A DNA stretch of 26,434 bases from IMG/VR virus record IMGVR_UViG_3300021964_000435, positions 1 to 26,434 of that record; one strand, 5' to 3'. Both the position numbers and the translations under genes were made by a program. Each line of letters starts with the position of its first letter. Within the stretch, counting starts at the first letter, position 1. The notes under the pieces are model-generated. The model was not told where the DNA came from. It made no database searches and saw only the letters and a program-made list of their open reading frames with translations. This stretch comes from a virus. Shown piece by piece: positions 23,226-26,434 of this stretch.

Positions 23226-23362
23226 TTATACCACGCTATTTGTATTCTCAAGATTAATAAGTCTATTAGAACATAACCAATCTCTTGATCATCTACTTCT
23301 GCTTCAGTAAGTTCAAAACCTAACTGAACTCCACATATAGGTTGTATTGTAGTAATCATCAT
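23222..23362 (-). CDS. Small protein between RNR and SLOG genes, 46 aa
   Basis: This short gene fills the gap between the reductase and the SLOG protein, with ATGA overlaps at both ends. It may start at 23362 or at the second ATG at 23359. The product is MMITTIQPICGVQLGFELTE, then AEVDDQEIGYVLIDLLILRI and QIAWYK. The pattern GFE, then a hydrophobic LIDLLILRIQIAW end, is familiar from small proteins of marine podoviruses. The C-terminal 15-17 residues are hydrophobic but interrupted by Asp and Arg, suggesting a buried strand or membrane-peripheral segment. Function unknown. Confidence 0.65.
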   Translation of the reverse strand: MMITTIQPICGVQLGFELTEAEVDDQEIGYVLIDLLILRIQIAWYK

Positions 23363-25236
23363 ATTTCGCAAGTGCCTCCAGTACACGCTAAGGTTTGTGC
23401 TCCTTCAGTATTATCTGTTTCTTCTACAAACTCTGTCCAGTCAATAACTTTAGGAGTCTTAGCTAGAAGTTCTTCATACTGTTCTTTACTACAATCCTCG
23501 TAAGGAGCTTGTTGATATGTATGATCACTGTGTGGTAAGAAGGATACACCACTAATCTCATCAAAGTGTTTCCATACCCATGCACCTACTTCAACCCATT
23601 CATCATCTTTAACAGAGATAGTAACTGAAGGTTTATGTTCACACCAATGACGTTGATAGATAATCCAGTTCTCTAGTTGCTCAATAGCAGTCATACCATC
23701 TCTAAGTATAGCACCTTTAGGAGCTTTCATAGGGAAAGTAAAGACTGCTGTAGAGTCAGGTCTAAAGGCTTCATCTTCAACTTCTACACCTTTATTTTTT
23801 AAGAACGTATAGATTGGATCTTTCTTGTCCATTCTGATTCTTCTATAGTAATAGTCATTGTGTCGTGTATGAATACCACTAGCACTGTCCACAAGCTGAG
23901 AAACAGTACCGCTAGGCTTAACACAAGTAATTGATGCAGACACAGGTATATCCAATTTCTTGGCGATCTTTTCATTTGTTTGTCTTGCAACATCTCTTAA
24001 CCTTTCTAACATTTTAGGATCAGGATTAGATGTAATCTTAGCATCCATGATACCTGTCATTGACACACCTAATAGTCTTTCTTCTGAAGTATTCTTCTTC
24101 CATTCAGCAGATAAGAAGTTAAAGTTTGTTAAAGTAGACTGGATAGTTCCCAAAATTGTAGCAAGTTTAACTTTTCTTGCAAGGCTCTCTTCGGTGTCTC
24201 CGTTCCGAACAACAACCTCTGTAAGGTTACAGAATTGCTTATCACGGAGTATAATTTCGCTGCATGGGTTTGTTCCGTAAGGGTGATCCTTTGTACGTCT
24301 TCCCCATTTCGCAGCTTGTTCCTGAGCAGCAATCCTATTAAATATTCCTCGTTCACCAGATTTTGACTTAACCAGACTGAGCCATTCTTCCATGAAAGTC
24401 TCACTATCAGGTTTTTCGGTATAGGCGACTGAGTTGTTTGCGAGTCCTCTGTGTGGGTGATCATTGTACCATGCTCCCATTTTAGCTTCACGCATTCTGC
24501 GATCAGTTAAGTTAGATAAAGAGATTAGAGCAGATCGTCTTACACCACCAACCACTACTATCTCACCAATCATACACATAATATCATGTACTTCTATTGA
24601 GTTAAGCTGACGACCCCTAGCTTCTTTGAAAGTCTCAACACAAAAATCAAAAAGACGTTTAAGAGGATCAGGACCACTTGCACGTCCACCAAAGGTCTTC
24701 AGCCTAGCACCTGCAGGTCTTACCTTATTAAAATCAAACGTTGGAATATCACCTTCATATAAAGAAGAAATTAGCTTTTTAAGGGCTTTAGCCCAACCTA
24801 GTTTAGAATCTTCTACTACAATAATATCATCACAGTAGTCTAAGTCAGCAGGAATCTCAGGTAGTTTGTTAATATCTTGACGTTCACAAGAGAAACCAAC
24901 TCCTGTTCCATTCATTAAAATATACAGAGCTTCACTAAATGCTCGCTTATTGTTGACTGCCAAATAAGAACAGTTATAAGCAGATATGTTATCTCTTTCA
25001 CAGGCTTCTCCTGCAGTCATAAGCAGTCTCATAGACGGCATGACTTCTAAGTTAAGAACAGCTTCTCTTACTTCTTTAAGTTCCTTTTTAAGGTCAGGTG
25101 TTTTTGTTTCTAGGTAGGTTACTAAACGATCAACTGTTTCATCCCAAGTCTCTCGTCTATTCTTTTCAGGTATGAATCGTGCATATCTAGACAATGCAAT
25201 CACATCTTGGTATACACTAGGTAAAGTCTTACTCAT
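23359..25236 (-). CDS. Adenosylcobalamin-dependent ribonucleotide reductase (class II, monomeric), 625 aa
   Basis: This enzyme reduces ribonucleotides to deoxyribonucleotides with a thiyl radical generated from vitamin B12 coenzyme. The active-site set is visible: Cys89 in AYNCSYLAV, NPCSE with Asn323, Cys325 (radical site) and Glu327, Cys336 in FCNLTEV, and the C-terminal redox pair Cys618/Cys623 in ACTGGTCEI. It resembles the monomeric ribonucleoside-triphosphate reductase type of Lactobacillus leichmannii (739 aa) but is shorter. The CVKPSGTVSQLVDSASGIHTRH phosphate-binding block is intact. It overlaps both neighbours by a few bases. It probably supplies dNTPs for phage replication when the host provides cobalamin. 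Class II is supported by the motif set and absence of a small radical subunit gene. Confidence 0.92.
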   Translation of the reverse strand: MSKTLPSVYQDVIALSRYARFIPEKNRRETWDETVDRLVTYLETKTPDLKKELKEVREAVLNLEVMPSMRLLMTAGEACERDNISAYNCSYLAVNNKRAFSEALYILMNGTGVGFSCERQDINKLPEIPADLDYCDDIIVVEDSKLGWAKALKKLISSLYEGDIPTFDFNKVRPAGARLKTFGGRASGPDPLKRLFDFCVETFKEARGRQLNSIEVHDIMCMIGEIVVVGGVRRSALISLSNLTDRRMREAKMGAWYNDHPHRGLANNSVAYTEKPDSETFMEEWLSLVKSKSGERGIFNRIAAQEQAAKWGRRTKDHPYGTNPCSEIILRDKQFCNLTEVVVRNGDTEESLARKVKLATILGTIQSTLTNFNFLSAEWKKNTSEERLLGVSMTGIMDAKITSNPDPKMLERLRDVARQTNEKIAKKLDIPVSASITCVKPSGTVSQLVDSASGIHTRHNDYYYRRIRMDKKDPIYTFLKNKGVEVEDEAFRPDSTAVFTFPMKAPKGAILRDGMTAIEQLENWIIYQRHWCEHKPSVTISVKDDEWVEVGAWVWKHFDEISGVSFLPHSDHTYQQAPYEDCSKEQYEELLAKTPKVIDWTEFVEETDNTEGAQTLACTGGTCEI

Positions 25237-25417
25237 CTGTATCTATCTCCTCTTTTAAATTATCTACTTCTTCAATTAACTTGTCGAAGTTATCTTCTAT
25301 TTTATCTTGAAACTTCTCTACTATCTCTAAAGAATCTATGTCCAGTAGCTCTAGTAGCTCAGTCTCTTCCATCTTTTCAAGCTCTTCGCAGAGTTCATGG
25401 TGTGTTAGGTTTATCAT
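25229..25417 (-). CDS. Acidic helical protein upstream of RNR, 62 aa
   Basis: I start it at the ATG at 25417 (AGAAGAAGG just upstream). The same frame is open to 25507, but that extension is antiparallel in style, very basic and overlaps another small gene in a different frame. The product MINLTHHELCEELEKMEETE continues with LLELLDIDSLEIVEKFQDKI and an acidic helix. The LLELL-I-S-EIVE-F-D-IED core is a conserved pattern of small phage proteins. It overlaps the reductase start by 8 nt. Unknown function; strong negative charge and helices suggest a protein-protein role. Confidence 0.6.
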   Translation of the reverse strand: MINLTHHELCEELEKMEETELLELLDIDSLEIVEKFQDKIEDNFDKLIEEVDNLKEEIDTDE

Positions 25418-25517
25418 CCTTCTTCTCTTTGTCCTTCTTGAAAATTCTATCAAAGTTTTCTTCGAACTTCTTGTTATTTGCTCTTGAGTTAAACTTAGTC
25501 TTTTCAAACTGTGTCAT
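25395..25517 (-). CDS. Very small basic protein, 40 aa
   Basis: An ATG at 25517 preceded by GAGGAG with about 7-nt spacing gives a strong ribosome site. The product is MTQFEKTKFNSRANNKKFEE followed by NFDRIFKKDKEKKDDKPNTP. It is highly charged and Lys rich. The 5' end overlaps the 94-aa gene by 14 nt and the 3' end overlaps the 62-aa gene by 23 nt, each in a different frame. The strong ribosome site and compact packing argue for expression; function is unknown. Confidence 0.6.
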   Translation of the reverse strand: MTQFEKTKFNSRANNKKFEENFDRIFKKDKEKKDDKPNTP

Positions 25518-25788
25518 CGGAGTTCTCCTCATAAAGTAAAGCCATAGCTAAATAGTTAATAGCACCAAGAATCTCACGTTTATACCAAAGATAGTTAGTA
25601 TCTTCTTTGTTCTTTACTGCTTCCATGATCTTTTTTTGAGCCTGTCCTGTTAAAAAACCAACTCCATGAGTCTTAGTAATACTGACCCAAGGTTGTTGTA
25701 AAAAGTCTTGACCATTACCATGACGTTCATTACCTTTGCCTTGGTTAACTTGATCTAATGCTTCATCAAATATATTTTCTAATCTCAT
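25504..25788 (-). CDS. Conserved phage protein, 94 aa, function unknown
   Basis: The product contains NERHGNGQDFLQQPWVSITKTHGVGFLTGQAQKKIMEA and KREILGAINYLAMALLYEE. The ERHG--..F--QP...G-GFL-GQA-KK--EA...E-LGAINYLA-A pattern is a conserved family in phages of marine and other bacteria, often near nucleotide metabolism genes, without a proven role. The C-terminal helix is amphipathic with no true membrane span. It is the first gene after the - strand promoter at 25795-25823. It has no Shine-Dalgarno sequence, and its ATG lies 6 nt after the -10 box. It precedes the reductase operon. Confidence 0.75.
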   Translation of the reverse strand: MRLENIFDEALDQVNQGKGNERHGNGQDFLQQPWVSITKTHGVGFLTGQAQKKIMEAVKNKEDTNYLWYKREILGAINYLAMALLYEENSDDTV

Positions 25789-25794
25789 AACTAT

Positions 25795-25823
25795 ATTATA
25801 CCATATTATTGTTAAAAATACAA
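25795..25823 (-). promoter_or_regulatory. Sigma70-type promoter with extended -10 driving the nucleotide-metabolism operon
   Basis: Read on the - strand: -35 TTGTAT (25818-25823), a 17-nt spacer, TGG and -10 TATAAT (25795-25800), then 6 nt to the ATG at 25788. It lies between the exonuclease stop and the 94-aa gene. It shares the 12-nt core TATGGTATAATA and the same -10-to-ATG distance with the + strand promoter at 6925-6953. This strongly suggests a shared promoter design and a leaderless message for the first gene. Confidence 0.7.
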
Positions 25824-26434
25824 CTAAACTGCCTTAAGAAGTACATCTTTTTTATGCTCTTTTTCAGCTTTATTACTCTTGCTCCACTTACCACAGCTTT
25901 GACAATGAAAACGTTGATATTTATTAGCACCTACAACACTAAACCCTCTACGCTGAAGGTTAGTAGAGTCACAAGCAGGACATACATGATCATGAGAATG
26001 AGCATTAAAGTTAAACTGTGTTACGATCCAACCTTGTAATCTCTTGTATACATCCTCTGTAAGGTTAACGTCTTGAATGTTATACTTCTTCATAACCTTC
26101 CATGCTTTAGGATTCTTTGCCATACATTCAATCCAAAGAGGCATACCTTCATGAGATACTTTCATACCAATACCTAACTCCTGTGCAATATGATCTAACT
26201 TATTACTAGCAAAGTTAAACTTAGATCTAACTGTTTGTATTAGGTCAATGTCTTTATAAGGACTTGGTGGTGCTAATCTATGTAACAAGAACTCACGCTG
26301 TAATGTAGGCAGGTCAAACTTCTTACCATTATACGTTACAATGGCATCTGCTTCGTCAATAAGCTTGTGAATCTTTTTGATCATAGTTCTAGGACTATCG
26401 TCAAGAATACTAGCGAAGTGAACTTGTTTGTGAC
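25824..26434 (-). CDS. DnaQ-like 3'-5' exonuclease with C-terminal zinc ribbon, 5' end outside window
   Basis: The open frame continues past the ATG at 26384 to the window edge (HFASILDDSPRT before MIKK), so the true start and the first acidic motif (DxE) are missing. Visible are the Exo II-like YNGKKFDLPTL (Asn and Asp) and Exo III-like YNIQDVNLTEDVY of the DEDDy RNase H-like superfamily. A C-terminal four-cysteine zinc ribbon (CPAC and CQSC) is at residues 135-164 counted from the ATG at 26384. It probably trims DNA or RNA 3' ends in phage DNA metabolism. It is followed by a promoter for the downstream operon. Substrate specificity is not evident. Confidence 0.8.
   Translation of the reverse strand, partial: HKQVHFASILDDSPRTMIKKIHKLIDEADAIVTYNGKKFDLPTLQREFLLHRLAPPSPYKDIDLIQTVRSKFNFASNKLDHIAQELGIGMKVSHEGMPLWIECMAKNPKAWKVMKKYNIQDVNLTEDVYKRLQGWIVTQFNFNAHSHDHVCPACDSTNLQRRGFSVVGANKYQRFHCQSCGKWSKSNKAEKEHKKDVLLKAV

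Noticed and set aside
24129-24491. 120-aa open frame on the - strand overlapping the reductase
   Set aside because: Shadow of the reductase gene in another frame; the reductase motifs (NPCSE, FCNLTEV) run straight through this region in the correct frame.
25418-25507. N-terminal 30-residue extension of the 62-aa gene
   Set aside because: The extension overlaps the well-supported 40-aa gene in another frame and is very basic, unlike the acidic protein that follows; the internal ATG at 25417 is the better start.
1-26434. CRISPR arrays, tRNA genes, insertion sequences, integrase and attachment sites
   Set aside because: No regularly spaced repeats, cloverleaf-like sequences, transposase/integrase motifs or terminal inverted repeats were seen on either strand.

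Overview
The window is part of the genome of a short-tailed (podovirus-type), T7-like lytic-style phage. Base composition is strongly AT-rich, and the small genes resemble those of marine phages of low-GC alphaproteobacteria such as the pelagiphage and roseophage groups. That host guess is inference from composition and gene style. I saw no integrase, repressor, tRNA, CRISPR array or insertion sequence, and no phage RNA polymerase lies inside the window.

Layout of the + strand. Positions 10-1131 hold three small tail-fibre-associated genes and a C1q-like fibre gene. Positions 1131-2677 form a lysis cassette: an XhlA-like anchor, an out-of-frame overlapping ORF pair, two multi-span membrane proteins (one of the 3TM holin type) and an M15-type peptidase endolysin. 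Positions 2667-3552 carry small basic proteins and a cupin. From 3549 the packaging and virion genes follow in order: terminase large subunit, portal, a 74-aa protein, scaffold, major capsid protein, a probable decoration protein, a head-fibre-like protein, tail tube/adaptor protein (gp11-like), small basic proteins, tail nozzle (gp12-like), a gp13-position protein, a gp14-like protein, a 1588-aa gp16-like ejection protein, a 623-aa gp15-like protein and a separate 343-aa lytic transglycosylase.

Layout of the - strand. From the right edge inward, one tightly overlapped operon runs 26434 to 22569: a DnaQ-like exonuclease with a zinc ribbon (cut by the window edge), three small genes, a monomeric adenosylcobalamin-dependent ribonucleotide reductase, a 46-aa protein, a SLOG/DUF2493-type nucleotide-binding protein and a 70-aa protein. 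It meets the virion operon head-on, and the last genes of the two operons overlap tail to tail by 95 bp. The - strand genes probably supply and process nucleotides for replication; the + strand genes build the particle, package DNA and lyse the cell.

Regulation visible in the sequence: two near-consensus sigma70-type promoters with extended -10 elements share a 12-nt core. One is on the + strand ahead of the scaffold/capsid genes and one is on the - strand ahead of the 94-aa gene. In both, the start codon lies 6 nt after the -10 box, which predicts leaderless messages. A UUCG hairpin follows the capsid/decoration genes, and paired hairpins lie between the converging operons. Translational coupling by overlapping stop/start codons is pervasive. 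No stretch longer than about 300 bases lacks a gene.
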